Positions 39,418 to 50,608 of a stretch of DNA of 64,000 nucleotides are shown here, in pieces (within the stretch, counting starts at the first letter, position 1; every line of letters begins with the position of its first letter). The translations under genes were made by a program, and so were the position numbers. The notes beneath the pieces are model-generated. The model was not told the DNA's origin and ran no database searches. It saw only the letters and a list, made by a program, of their open reading frames with translations. Origin of the DNA: Nocardiopsis potens DSM 45234 (GTDB lineage: Bacteria > Actinomycetota > Actinomycetes > Streptosporangiales > Streptosporangiaceae); assembly GCF_000341105.1 (NCBI RefSeq), contig NZ_ANBB01000003.1:62001-126000 (forward strand), written 5' to 3'.

Positions 39418-39486
39418 GACACTGCCGTCCTCACGGCACGCGGCCTGGGCGCGTGGGGGCGATGTACCGGGATTGGATTTTTTCGC

Positions 39487-40902
39487 ATGAGTGAGAACAC
39501 CGAAGCCTTCGAAGCCGGGGCGGCCGAGGGCGAAGAGGTCGCCGTCAAGCCCGTCGTCGCGGTCGTCGGACGACCCAACGTCGGCAAGTCGTCGCTGGTC
39601 AACAGGATCATCGGGCGCCGCGAGGCGGTCGTGGAGGACGTTCCGGGGGTCACCCGGGACCGGGTGGCCTACGACGCCTCCTGGCAGGGGCGGGCGTTCA
39701 CGCTCGTCGACACCGGCGGCTGGGAGACCGGTGCCGAGGGCCTGGCCGCGATGGTCGCCCGGCAGGCCGAGTACGCGGCGCAGACCGCCGACGTCATCCT
39801 GTTCGTGGTGGACGCCACCGTCGGCATCACCGACGCCGACGCGGCCGTCACCCGGGTGCTGCGGGCCACCCGCCGCCCGGTGGTGCTGGCCGCCAACAAG
39901 GTCGACGGCGAGCTGCAGGAAGCCGACGCCATGGTGCTGTGGAACCTGGGCGTGGGCGAGCCGTTCCCGATCTCCGCGCTGCACGGCCGGGGCACCGGCG
40001 ACCTGCTGGACGCGGTCGTCGGCTCCCTCCCGGAGCAGGCCGGCGGGGAACCGGCGGAGGAGGAGGGCGGGCCGCGCCGCATCGCCCTGGTCGGGCGGCC
40101 CAACGTCGGCAAGTCCAGCCTGCTCAACCGGCTCGCCGGGGAGGACCGGGTGGTCGTCGACTCGGTGGCCGGGACCACCCGGGACGCGGTCGACGAACTC
40201 ATCGACCTGGGCGGCATCACCTGGAAGTTCATCGACACCGCGGGCATCCGGCGCCGGTTCCGCCAGCTCCAGGGCGCCGACTACTACGCGACCGTGCGCA
40301 CCTCCTCGGCGCTGGAGCGGGCCGAGGTCGCGGTGGTGCTGATGGACGTCTCCGAGCCGCTCGCGGAGCAGGACATCCGGGTCGTGGAGCAGGTGGTGGA
40401 GTCCGGCAGGGCGCTGGTGCTCGCCTTCAACAAGTGGGACACGCTCGACGAGGAGCGCCGCTACTACCTGGAGAAGGAGATCGACCGGCAGCTGTCCCGG
40501 GTCGCCTGGGCGCCGCGGGTGAACATCTCCGCCAAGACCGGCCGGAGCGTGGAGAAGCTGGTCCCGGCGATCGAGACCGGCCTGGCGGGCTGGGACACCC
40601 GGGTCCCGACCGGGCGGCTGAACAGCTGGCTCAAGGAGCTGATCGCGGCCACCCCGCCGCCGGTGCGCGGCGGCAAGCAGCCCAAGATCCTCTTCGCCAC
40701 CCAGGCCGACACCCGGCCGCCGCACTTCGTGCTGTTCACCACCGGGTTCCTGGAGGACAACTACCGGCGCTTCGTGGAGCGCCGGCTGCGCGAGGAGTTC
40801 GGCTTCGAGGGCACCCCGGTGAAGGTCAGCATGCGCATCCGGGAGAAGAAGGGGAGCACCCGGGCCTCCAAGGGCAGCGTCCGCAAGGACTGGCACCGCT
40901 GA
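39487..40902 (+). CDS. der: Ribosome biogenesis GTPase Der (EngA)
   Basis: Double GTPase for 50S assembly, 471 residues. Two G domains carry [14 protein letters not shown] (near residue 27) and [14 protein letters not shown] (near 205), each with DTGGW/DTAGI G3 and NKVD/NKWD G4 motifs, followed by a KH-like C-terminal domain (about 380-471; [22 protein letters not shown]). No Shine-Dalgarno precedes the ATG; the bases before it are GGATTTTTTCGC, AT-rich for this genome, so translation initiation may be unusual. Confidence 0.95.
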   Translation: MSENTEAFEAGAAEGEEVAVKPVVAVVGRPNVGKSSLVNRIIGRREAVVEDVPGVTRDRVAYDASWQGRAFTLVDTGGWETGAEGLAAMVARQAEYAAQTADVILFVVDATVGITDADAAVTRVLRATRRPVVLAANKVDGELQEADAMVLWNLGVGEPFPISALHGRGTGDLLDAVVGSLPEQAGGEPAEEEGGPRRIALVGRPNVGKSSLLNRLAGEDRVVVDSVAGTTRDAVDELIDLGGITWKFIDTAGIRRRFRQLQGADYYATVRTSSALERAEVAVVLMDVSEPLAEQDIRVVEQVVESGRALVLAFNKWDTLDEERRYYLEKEIDRQLSRVAWAPRVNISAKTGRSVEKLVPAIETGLAGWDTRVPTGRLNSWLKELIAATPPPVRGGKQPKILFATQADTRPPHFVLFTTGFLEDNYRRFVERRLREEFGFEGTPVKVSMRIREKKGSTRASKGSVRKDWHR

Positions 40903-41022
40903 GGCGCCCGCGCCCCGGCGCGGGGTGCACCGGTGCGTAGGATCGGAAGGGCGGGGCGGCCGGGGGCCGCTCCGCCCGCGGCGTCCCCGGCCGGGCCGCC
41001 GCACGAGGGAGGGGGCCGGGAC

Positions 41023-41523
41023 GTGCACAAGGTCATGGTCAGCGCCTGCCTGATGGGGCGGCCGGTGCGCTACGACGGCCGGGCCAAGACGTCGGAGCAC
41101 CCGGTCCTGGCGCGGTGGCGGGCCGAGCGGCGCCTGGTGGTGTTCTGCCCGGAGGTCTCCGGGGGCCTGCCGGTGCCGCGCCCGCCCGCCGAGATCGCCG
41201 CGGGCGCCGGCGCCCGCGCGGTCCTGGACGGCACCGCCGCCATCCGCACCCCGGACGGCGCCGACGTCACCCGGTACTTCACCGACGGCGCCCGGGCGGC
41301 CCTGGCCGCCGCCCGCGAGCACGGCGTCGCCGTCGCGGTGCTCAAGGAGGGCAGCCCCAGCTGCGGGCTGCACCGCGTCTACGACGGCTCGTTCACCGGC
41401 TCCACCGTGCCCGGGCCGGGCGTCACCGCCCGCCTGCTGGCCGACGCCGGCATCGCCGTCTTCACCGAGGACGAGATCGACGCGGCCGCCGCCCGCCTGC
41501 GCGCACTGGAGGAGCGGGACTGA
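41023..41523 (+). CDS. DUF523-family protein
   Basis: A 166-residue protein of the DUF523 family, of unknown function. Family marks are VSACLMGRPVRYDG near the N-terminus, FCPEVSGGLPVPRPP, and the Cys motif LKEGSPSCGLHRVYDGSF. The conserved cysteines suggest a metal or Fe-S site, which is inference. The GTG at 41023 is preferred as GAGGGAGGGGG lies 8 nt upstream; ATG 41035 is possible. A TAGGAT box at 40938-40943 may be its promoter. Confidence 0.88.
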   Translation: MHKVMVSACLMGRPVRYDGRAKTSEHPVLARWRAERRLVVFCPEVSGGLPVPRPPAEIAAGAGARAVLDGTAAIRTPDGADVTRYFTDGARAALAAAREHGVAVAVLKEGSPSCGLHRVYDGSFTGSTVPGPGVTARLLADAGIAVFTEDEIDAAAARLRALEERD

Positions 41524-41714
41524 GTCCCGCTGCGGGGCGGTGGCCGGATGAGGCCGCGGCCGGGCGCCCGCCACCGCTGTGACCGCAGGAAACCCCTGGG
41601 GCGCAAGGGGGCCGGGGCGCCCGCCGGTTGCGGTGCTTCGCCGGGGGACACGAGAATGCGCGCAGCGGACGCCGGCCCGGCGCCGCGTTCCCGACCCGAT
41701 GGGAAGTGACGCAG

Positions 41715-42518
41715 ATGACCGGCACGCCTTCCGGCGACGGCGCCCCCTCGGGCGTGGACACCACGGTGGCGCATTCGGCGCGGGTGTGGAACTACTGGCT
41801 GGGGGGCAAGGACAACTACCCGGTCGACCGGGAGCTCGGCGACCGCATCATGGACGTCTACCCGCAGATCGTCCAGGGCGCCCGCGCGGACCGGGGCTTC
41901 CTGGTCCGGGCCGTCACCTCCATGGCCCGGGAGGAGGGCGTCCGGCAGTTCCTGGACATCGGCACCGGGCTGCCCACGCACAACAACACCCACGAGGCGG
42001 CCCAGGCGGTCGCGCCGGACGCCCGGGTGGTCTACGTGGACAACGACCCGATGGTGCTGGTGCACGCCCGCGCCCTGCTGGCCGGCACCGAGGAGGGGGC
42101 CACCGAGTTCGTCGACGCCGACCTGCGCGAACCGGAGAAGGTCCTGGAGGCGGCGGGCCGGCTGCTCGACTTCGACCGCCCGATCGGGCTGACCGTGCTC
42201 GGCACGATCGGGCACATCCCCGACTTCGCCGAGGCCCGCGCCCTCATCGGCCGCTACCTGGACGCGCTGCCCTCGGGAAGCCTCCTCGCCCTGTGCGACC
42301 TGGTGCTGCCGGAGGACCCGGCCAGCGCCGAGGCGCTGGAGCGCTGGAACGCCGGCGCCGCGCTGCCCTACCGGGCGCACACCCCGGCGGAGATCGCCTC
42401 CTACTTCGACGGCCTGGAACTGCTGGACCCCGGTGTGGTCCCGGCCAACCGCTGGCGCCCCGAGGAGGGCCCCGGAACCGACGTCGAGCAGTACTGCGGC
42501 CTGGCCCGCAAGCCCTGA
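41715..42518 (+). CDS. SAM-dependent methyltransferase (DUF574/Methyltransf_19 type)
   Basis: A 267-residue methyltransferase of the type abundant in actinomycetes (DUF574, PF04672-like). The signature HSARVWNYWLGGKDNYPVDR lies near residue 20, the SAM-binding loop FLDIGTGLPTHNNTHE near 77, and the acidic VVYVDNDPMVLVHARALL after it. Substrate unknown. The ATG follows GGGAAG with 8-nt spacing. No partner gene is evident. Confidence 0.9.
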   Translation: MTGTPSGDGAPSGVDTTVAHSARVWNYWLGGKDNYPVDRELGDRIMDVYPQIVQGARADRGFLVRAVTSMAREEGVRQFLDIGTGLPTHNNTHEAAQAVAPDARVVYVDNDPMVLVHARALLAGTEEGATEFVDADLREPEKVLEAAGRLLDFDRPIGLTVLGTIGHIPDFAEARALIGRYLDALPSGSLLALCDLVLPEDPASAEALERWNAGAALPYRAHTPAEIASYFDGLELLDPGVVPANRWRPEEGPGTDVEQYCGLARKP

Positions 42519-42660
42519 GAGCGGCCGCCGGGGCGCGCCCCGGCGGCACCCGGCACACCGCTCGCCCGGCGGAGTGCGCGGGCCGTCCGCTCCGCCCGGC
42601 CGGCCGCCGCGGAGCGCGAAGGGGCGCCGCCCCGGCTCTTTCCGGCGGCGGCTCAGGGGT

Positions 42661-43131
42661 TCAGGGGCCCTGGTCGGCCAGGGTCCTGATGGCGCGTTCC
42701 AGCAGGGAGCGGAGCCGGTCGGCCTCCTCTGAGGTGAACGCGCCGAGGAGGCGGCGCTCCACCGCGACCGCGGCGGCGTCGGCCCCGGCGAGGAGCGCGG
42801 AGCCCTCCTCGGTCAGCCGGGTGACCAGGACCTGGGCGTGGTCGGGGGAGGGGTGCCGCTCGATCAGACCGCGTGACTCCAGGGTCTTGAGGACCGTGGT
42901 CATGCTCTGCGGGGTGACCGAGCAGAGCCGCGCCAGCCGCGCCCCCGAGGCGCCGGGCGCGAGCGACAGCGCGTAGAGCGCGACGTACTGCGGGACGGTC
43001 AGCCCGAAGGGGCGCAGCACCCGGGTCTTCTCGGCGATGAGCGCCTGCTCGGCCTGCTTGATCGCGTTGCCGGGGCGCCAGGCCACCGAGGCGCGGACCT
43101 TCTCTTCCTCCTCGGCGCCGTGCTCCGCCAT
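42661..43131 (-). CDS. MarR-family transcriptional regulator
   Basis: A 156-residue winged-helix regulator. The wHTH lies near residues 55-115 (GARLARLCSVTPQSMTTVLKTLESRGLIERHPSPDHAQVLVTRLT in two stretches), flanked by helices for dimer formation. SD GGAGGAGG precedes the ATG. It diverges from the alpha/beta hydrolase gene over a 294-bp region containing CATCAG/CTGATG palindromes, so it probably represses itself and the hydrolase; the inducer is unknown. Confidence 0.9.
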   Translation of the reverse strand: MAEHGAEEEEKVRASVAWRPGNAIKQAEQALIAEKTRVLRPFGLTVPQYVALYALSLAPGASGARLARLCSVTPQSMTTVLKTLESRGLIERHPSPDHAQVLVTRLTEEGSALLAGADAAAVAVERRLLGAFTSEEADRLRSLLERAIRTLADQGP

Positions 43132-43151
43132 GCCGCCTCCTCCGCTCAGAG

Positions 43152-43252
43152 CATCAGGGCCCTGATGTGCCCATGGACTCTACCAGTCGAGTTGACGCGA
43201 CTTCGCTCGTCGTGCAACCTCTGATGTGTATCAGGACTCTTATGGTCATCAG
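43152..43252. promoter_or_regulatory. Candidate MarR operators
   Basis: CATCAGGGCCCTGATG (43152-43167) is a perfect 16-bp palindrome 21 bp upstream of marR. CTGAT-GTGT-ATCAG at 43221-43234 is a second inverted pair, and a lone CATCAG half-site lies at 43247-43252. All share the same core and lie between the divergent genes. A TTGACG at 43192-43197 may be a -35 element of the rightward promoter. Confidence 0.6.
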
Positions 43253-43425
43253 GAGACGAATGGAATGGTGTCCGTGGCGGCCGCGCGCCCGGCCCCGCCG
43301 CATCGGGCCGCGGACCCCGCGCCGACGGCCTGACCGGCGGCTCCCGCCGCGACCGGGCCGCCGCGAAGCCCCGACGCCGACCTCCGACACCGACCCCCGA
43401 TAGCGACCGACGAGGAGAAGCAGGC

Positions 43426-44247
43426 ATGCCCATCGCAGACGTCCCCCTTTCCGCCGGCGTCGGCGGCGTCCACTACCTGCGCGCCGGAACCGGGACCGGG
43501 CTGGTGCTGGTGCACGGCACCGGCGCGACCGCCGAGGGCAACTGGGCGCCGCTCGCGGAGGCCGCCGCGGACCGGTTCACCGTGGTCGCCCCGGACCTGT
43601 CGGGCTCGGGCGCGACCACCGATCCCGGCGGGCCGATCACCGTCGACGACCTGGTGGCCGAGGTGCTGGGTGCGGCCCGGCACGCCGGGCTGGACCGGTT
43701 CCACCTGGTCGGACACTCCCTCGGCGCGGTCGTCGCCACCGCCGTCGCCGGCACGGTCCCGGACCGGGTGCTCTCGCTGACCGCGCACGCCGGGTGGGTC
43801 CGGACCGACCCGCACATGGCGTTCCAGTTCGACCTGTGGCTGCGGCTGATGCGCATCGACCCGGGACTCCAGGCCCGGCTGCTGCAGGCCACCGCGATGG
43901 GCGAGGCGACGCTGCGCTCGCGCACCGCCGCCGACTTCGAGGCGGCTGCGGCCGGGTTCGCCGCGCTGCTGGACGGCGCCGCGGACGGCTTCGTCCGCCA
44001 GGTCGAGGCGGACCTCGCGGTGGACGTCGCCGCGCTGCTCCCCGAGATCACCGCGCCCACCCTGCTGATCTCCGGGACCGATGACCGCATCGTCCCGCCC
44101 CGCCACCAGGAGGAGCAGGCCCGGCTCATCCCGCACGCCGAACTGCTCCGCCTGCCCGGGGGCCACGCCCTGCCCTTCGAGGCGCCGGAGGCCTTCACCT
44201 CCGCGGTCCTGGACCACCTGGACCGGCGGCCCGCCCCGGCCCGCTGA
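43426..44247 (+). CDS. Alpha/beta hydrolase
   Basis: A 273-residue alpha/beta-hydrolase. Seen are the oxyanion-loop LVHGTGATAEGNW near residue 26, the nucleophile elbow LVGHSLGAVVATAVAG (Ser near 92), the acid in LLISGTDDRIVPP and the catalytic His in LPGGHALPFEAPE near the end. No signal peptide. SD GAGGAGAAG precedes the ATG. Divergent from marR and probably its target; a role in breaking down or sensing a small ester or aromatic compound is inference. Confidence 0.88.
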   Translation: MPIADVPLSAGVGGVHYLRAGTGTGLVLVHGTGATAEGNWAPLAEAAADRFTVVAPDLSGSGATTDPGGPITVDDLVAEVLGAARHAGLDRFHLVGHSLGAVVATAVAGTVPDRVLSLTAHAGWVRTDPHMAFQFDLWLRLMRIDPGLQARLLQATAMGEATLRSRTAADFEAAAAGFAALLDGAADGFVRQVEADLAVDVAALLPEITAPTLLISGTDDRIVPPRHQEEQARLIPHAELLRLPGGHALPFEAPEAFTSAVLDHLDRRPAPAR

Positions 44248-44531
44248 CCACCGCGGACCGGCGCGGAGCGGGGCGCGGCCGCCTCCCGCCGGTCCGGCCC
44301 GGGAGGGCGCTCGGCGGGCGTATCGGAACCAGGGCGGGGACGGGGGCGTGAACCGCCGGGCGGGGTCCGGTTTCATCGGAGGGCCTTCTCCGTCGCTTCG
44401 CCGCGCCGCGACCGCCGCGTGCTTCGAGCGGGCGGGGTCCCCGCTCGGTCCCGCTCGGTCCGGCGTCCCGGGGGCGGCGCACTGAGCGGGACGGGCGCCG
44501 CTTCCCGGTGCCGGGACTCCTCCCTCCCCCG

Positions 44532-44912
44532 TCAGCGGTCCCGGCCGCCGGGGGCCGGCTCCGCCCCCGGGTCCTCCTCCCCGTCCTTCTCGGCGAGGAC
44601 GAGGTCGAGCAGTCCGGGGAAGCGCGCGTCGAACTCGGGGCGGCGCAGCCGGTTGAGGCGCTTGGCGCCGGAGTCGCGCTGCTCCAGCAGGCCGGCGGAG
44701 CGCAGTACCGCGAAGTGGTGGCTGCGCGCCGCCTTGCCGACCGGCAGGTCGAAGGTGCCGCAGGCGCGGGCCCAGTCCTCGGCGGCGGCGAGTTCGCGGA
44801 TGAGCCGGCGGCGGACCGGGTCGGCCAGCGCGGCCAGCGCGGCGTGCAGGGTGACGTCGCCGGGGTCGGCGTGCTCGGGGGAGCTGCGGTGGCGAGGGGA
44901 CGCGGACGGCAT
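44532..44912 (-). CDS. ArsR-family transcriptional repressor
   Basis: A 126-residue ArsR/SmtB-type winged helix protein. The core is ALADPVRRRLIRELAAAEDW, then KAARSHHFAVLRSAGLLEQR. Metal-binding cysteine pairs are not evident (only one Cys, in ACGTF), so it more likely senses an organic compound. SD GGGAGG precedes the ATG. It diverges from an MFS exporter gene with an operator-like inverted repeat between them. Confidence 0.88.
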   Translation of the reverse strand: MPSASPRHRSSPEHADPGDVTLHAALAALADPVRRRLIRELAAAEDWARACGTFDLPVGKAARSHHFAVLRSAGLLEQRDSGAKRLNRLRRPEFDARFPGLLDLVLAEKDGEEDPGAEPAPGGRDR

Positions 44913-44935
44913 CGGGGCCTCCCGGGATTGCAAAG

Positions 44936-44983
44936 TGTTCGATGGCGGTCGTACACTCACGGCTGTTCGATCTGCATCGAACA
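44936..44983. promoter_or_regulatory. Candidate ArsR operator
   Basis: TGTTCGAT-CTGC-ATCGAACA (44964-44983) is a perfect inverted repeat with 8-bp arms. A further exact half-site TGTTCGAT lies at 44936-44943, 28 bp away, next to the arsR start. The arrangement suits repression of both divergent genes. Confidence 0.7.
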
Positions 44984-45080
44984 TCTTATGCGCGCCGTGC
45001 GCGGCGCGCGCCGGGGCCGGCCGACCCCCTTCCGATCTCCCCGCGCCGGGGAGCAGACCGCGAACGAAGCGAGGACAGCC

Positions 45081-46520
45081 ATGCCCGCAGCCGATCCTTC
45101 GACCGCCCCCTGGAGGCGGCGCCGCTGGGCGCTGGCCTCCGCGAGCCTGGGGGCCGTCGTCGTCACCCTCGACGTCAGCGTGGTCAACGTCGCCGCGGAC
45201 GCGCTCGACCGGGACCTGGGCGCCGGCATGGCCGCGCTGGAATGGGTGGTCAACGGCTACACGCTCACCTTCGCCGCGTTCCTGCTCAGCGCCGGGACCC
45301 TGGCCGACCGGTTCGGCCCGGGGCGGGTCTTCGAGGCCGGGTTCGCGCTCTTCGCGGCGGCCTCGCTGGCCGCCGCCGCGGCCACCGGCCCCGGCGCGCT
45401 GATCGCGGCCCGCGCCGTGCAGGGAGTGGGGGCGGCGCTGCTGCTGCCCTCGTCGCTGGCCCTGGTCAACCGGGCCTTCCCGGAACCGGCCGCCCGGGCG
45501 CGCGCGGTCGGGATGTGGGCCTCGGGAGGCAGCCTCGCCCTCGCGCTCGGCCCGCTGTTCGGCGGAGTACTGATCGAGCAGGCCGGCTGGCGGTCGGTCT
45601 TCCTGATCAACCTGCCGATCGCCGCGGTCGGCATCGCACTGGCCAGGTTCGGCGCCGGAGAGGCGGCCCGGGCGGCCGGCCGCGCCCCGCGCGCCTTCGA
45701 CCTCCCCGGCCAGCTGCTGGCCGTGCTCTTCCTGTCCGCGCTGACCGCGGGCCTGGTCGAAGCGAACACGCTGGGCTGGTCCGCGCCTGTGGTCTGGGCG
45801 CTGCTGGCCGCGGCCGCCCTCGGGCTGGCCGGGTTCCTCCTGGTGGAGCGGGCCGCCGCCGAGCCGATGCTGCCGCCGGCGCTGTTCCGCGGCCGCGCGT
45901 TCACCTCGGCCGTGCTGATCGGGGCGCTGCTGAACTTCTCCTTCTACGGCCTGGTCTTCGTGCTGAGCCTGTTCTTCCAGAAGAGCTGGGGGTACTCGCC
46001 GGTGGAGGCGGGGGCGGCGCTGCTGCCGGCCACCGCCGCGATCCTGGCGGCCAACCTGCTCAGCAGCAGGGCCGCGGCCCGGTTCGGCCTGCGCGCCGTG
46101 CTGGTCGCGGGCGGCGCCGCCGCGGCCGCCGGGTTCTGGGCGATGGTCCCGGCGGTGCACTCCGCGAGCCACCCGGCTCTGGCCGTGCCGTTCCTGCTGG
46201 TCGGGGGCGGGCTCGGGCTGGTGGTGCCCGCCGTCACCAACGCGGTGCTGGCCGCGGTGGAGCCCGGCGCCGCCGGTCTGGCCTCCGGTGCCTTCAACGC
46301 CGCCCGCCAGGTCGGGGTGGTGCTGGGGATCGCGGTGATGGGGCTGGTCGTGGGCGAGGCCTCCCCCGGCGCGCTGGCCGCCGGGCTGCCGCTCGCGCTG
46401 GCCCTGGCCGGCGCGGTCCAGCTCGCTTCGGCCCTGCTCGGCCTGCTCGCGGCCGGCCGGCGCGCGGCGCCGCCCGCCCCGGCCGGGCGCCCGCCGGCCG
46501 AGGCGGTGCGGAGGCCCTGA
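45081..46520 (+). CDS. MFS drug-exporter-like transporter (DHA2 family)
   Basis: A 479-residue major facilitator protein with about 14 membrane helices, of the EmrB/QacA proton-antiporter type. Seen are LDVSVVNVAADALDRDLG in helix 1, WVVNGYTLTFAAFLLSAGTLADRFGPGR (motif A region, in two stretches), and motif C-like LALALGPLFGGVLIEQAGWR. The ATG follows GAGGACAGCC, a weak SD. Control by the divergent ArsR protein is likely. Substrate unknown. Confidence 0.9.
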   Translation: MPAADPSTAPWRRRRWALASASLGAVVVTLDVSVVNVAADALDRDLGAGMAALEWVVNGYTLTFAAFLLSAGTLADRFGPGRVFEAGFALFAAASLAAAAATGPGALIAARAVQGVGAALLLPSSLALVNRAFPEPAARARAVGMWASGGSLALALGPLFGGVLIEQAGWRSVFLINLPIAAVGIALARFGAGEAARAAGRAPRAFDLPGQLLAVLFLSALTAGLVEANTLGWSAPVVWALLAAAALGLAGFLLVERAAAEPMLPPALFRGRAFTSAVLIGALLNFSFYGLVFVLSLFFQKSWGYSPVEAGAALLPATAAILAANLLSSRAAARFGLRAVLVAGGAAAAAGFWAMVPAVHSASHPALAVPFLLVGGGLGLVVPAVTNAVLAAVEPGAAGLASGAFNAARQVGVVLGIAVMGLVVGEASPGALAAGLPLALALAGAVQLASALLGLLAAGRRAAPPAPAGRPPAEAVRRP

Positions 46521-46529
46521 CCGGCCCGG

Positions 46530-46688
46530 TCACCCGCCCGGCGCCGCGTCGAGCCAGTGGCAGTGCCGGGTGAACAGGTCGGCGATCTCGGCCCGGTCGG
46601 TGAGGTCGGCGACCCGCCGCCGGAGGCCGGTGTCGGATGCGGGTGCGGTGTCGGGGGCGGTGGACACTGCGGACCTCCAGAAGAGCAT
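46530..46688 (-). pseudogene. Truncated SnoaL-like (NTF2-fold) fragment
   Basis: An open frame of 52 codons ends in RRVADLTDRAEIADLFTRHC plus HWLDAAPGG, which looks like the first helix of SnoaL-like polyketide-cyclase/NTF2 proteins (typical pattern: DRxEIxDLxxRYxxxLDxG). A stop follows at once, and the sequence beyond is the MFS gene on the other strand. The remaining 90 or so residues of the fold are missing, so this seems a gene remnant cut during rearrangement. The rest of the 46521-47032 gap shows nothing. Confidence 0.4.
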
Positions 46689-47032
46689 TGGCGGTTCCGG
46701 TGCTGGTCGGCCCGACGACCATTGGGGTGAAGGGCGGCGGCAAGCCCCCCGAGGGCGCCCTCGGGGGCGGCTCCCGAGCGGCCGGCCCGCCCCGGGCGCC
46801 GCCCGGTCCGCCCGCCGGGGTTCCGGTCGCGTACCTCTTTCGCCGGCGGACTGGAACGGGGAGCGGAGACCGCGCATCCTAGAGCGTCGACGGAGGACCG
46901 CTTCCGGACCTGCGGGCCCGGAAGGGGCGGCGGCCCCCGCGCCCGCCGCGTCCCTCCCTCCGGCGGACCAGGTGCGGTCCCCGCCTCCCCGGGCCGGGGA
47001 CCGGAGCAGAGCGAAGAAGAGAAGAGGCGCGC

Positions 47033-49438
<2,406 letters not shown>

Positions 49439-49634
49439 CGGCCGCCGCCCAGGGGGGCTTGGCCGTGCGGCGCTCTGCGGTCGGCGCCGGGCCGCCGCCG
49501 GGCGCGGGAGCGGCGGGCGCCGGGAGCGGCCCCGCCCGGGCTTCGCGCACCCGGTGCCGGGCTCCGGCGCGCCCCGTCCGCATACTGGGGGCAGGGCGCG
49601 GCCGCCCGGCCGCGCGGGAGCCGGGAGGACGGCG

Positions 49635-50219
49635 ATGGGCGTGCGCGAGGCCTGCGACAGCGTGATCCTGGCCGGCGGGCGGGCCGACCGGATGGGCGGC
49701 CGGGACAAGCCGGGCCTGGAGGCCGGCGGGGCGACGCTGCTGGAGCGGGTGGCCGCCGCGGCGCCGGGCCGGATCGTGGTCGTGGGGCCGGAGCGGGACC
49801 GGCCGCGCGCGCTCTACGTGCGGGAGGACCCGCCGGGCGCGGGCCCGGTGCCCGCGCTCCGCGCCGGGCTGGCCGAGGTCGGCGAGCCCTGGACCGCGCT
49901 GCTCGCCGGGGACCTGCCGTTCCTGCGCCCCGAGCGGATCGACGCGCTGCGCGCCGCCGCCGAGGAGGGCGCCGGCGCGGTGCTGCTGGACGCCGGGGGG
50001 CGGGAGCAGTGGCTGCTGGGCGTCTGGCGCACGGAGGTGCTCCGGACCGCCCTGGGCGGCTACTCCGGCGGGTCGCTGCGCGGGCTGCTCGGCCCGCTGC
50101 GGCCGGTGCCCGTCCCGCCGGCCGGCGAGCAGGACCTGACCGCGTTCGACTGCGACACTCCCGAGCAGCTGGCCCGCGCCCGCGAGCTGCTCGGCGCCGC
50201 CCGGCGGCGCGACCGCTGA
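49635..50219 (+). CDS. mobA: Molybdenum cofactor guanylyltransferase-like protein
   Basis: A 194-residue nucleotidyltransferase of the MobA type, which attaches GMP to molybdopterin. VILAGGRADRMGGRDKPGLEAGG is the nucleotide-binding start (LAGGxxxRMGGxDK), followed by DPPGAGPVPALRAGLAEV and LLAGDLPFLRPERIDAL with the metal Asp. Length fits. The ATG follows GGGAGGA. No other molybdopterin gene is in the window, and a related nucleotidyltransferase with another substrate is possible. Confidence 0.85.
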   Translation: MGVREACDSVILAGGRADRMGGRDKPGLEAGGATLLERVAAAAPGRIVVVGPERDRPRALYVREDPPGAGPVPALRAGLAEVGEPWTALLAGDLPFLRPERIDALRAAAEEGAGAVLLDAGGREQWLLGVWRTEVLRTALGGYSGGSLRGLLGPLRPVPVPPAGEQDLTAFDCDTPEQLARARELLGAARRRDR

Positions 50220-50254
50220 GCGCCGCACCGGCCGCCCCGGGGGAGCGCCGCACC

Positions 50255-50293
50255 GGCCGCTCCCGGCCCCGGCGGGCCGCTCCGGGAGCGGCC
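50255..50293. terminator. Bidirectional terminator between mobA and the small Cys protein
   Basis: 12-bp arms (50255-50266 and 50282-50293) enclose a 15-nt GC-rich loop, between convergent genes. Confidence 0.65.
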
Positions 50294-50297
50294 GAGG

Positions 50298-50525
50298 TCA
50301 GCCCTCGAACTCGTCGAAGGGGACCGTCTCCCGGAGGAAGCCGCGGAGGTCCAGGAAGGCGGCCAGGTACTCCCGGTGCTCGTCGCAGGCCAGCCAGGTC
50401 TTGCGCCGGTCGGGGGTGTGCACCTTCGGGTTGTTCCACACCAGGGCCCAGCGGGCGGCGGCCCGGCACCCCTTCCGGGAGCACACGGGGGGCTCGGCGG
50501 GGGCGGCGGCTGCGTCGTCGTTCAA
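50298..50525 (-). CDS. Small conserved actinobacterial Cys protein
   Basis: A 75-residue cytosolic protein. VCSRKGCRAAARWALVWNNPKVHTPDRRK and TWLACDEHREYLAAFL carry cysteines at about 15, 20 and 47 plus a His (CDEH), a pattern that could bind zinc. Similar small proteins occur widely in actinomycetes and are sometimes labelled acetone carboxylase, a name the size does not support. The TTG at 50525 is inferred: it begins just before the conserved part and has AGGAAAG upstream. Function unknown. Confidence 0.7.
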   Translation of the reverse strand: MNDDAAAAPAEPPVCSRKGCRAAARWALVWNNPKVHTPDRRKTWLACDEHREYLAAFLDLRGFLRETVPFDEFEG

Positions 50526-50608
50526 CTCGGGACTTTCCTGGTGCGGCCCGGGCGGTCCGCGCCCGGAGGGCGGAGGGGCGCCGGTGCGGCGCGGCCGGGA
50601 TCGGTACA

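Noticed and set aside
38296-41574. 1092-codon minus-strand frame across tyrA, cmk, der and the DUF523 gene
   Set aside because: It spans several well-identified plus-strand genes and their terminators, so it is a shadow frame.
50298-50525. Naming the small Cys protein acetone carboxylase
   Set aside because: A 75-residue protein cannot be a subunit of the known enzyme by size or motif; the name is probably an inherited error.
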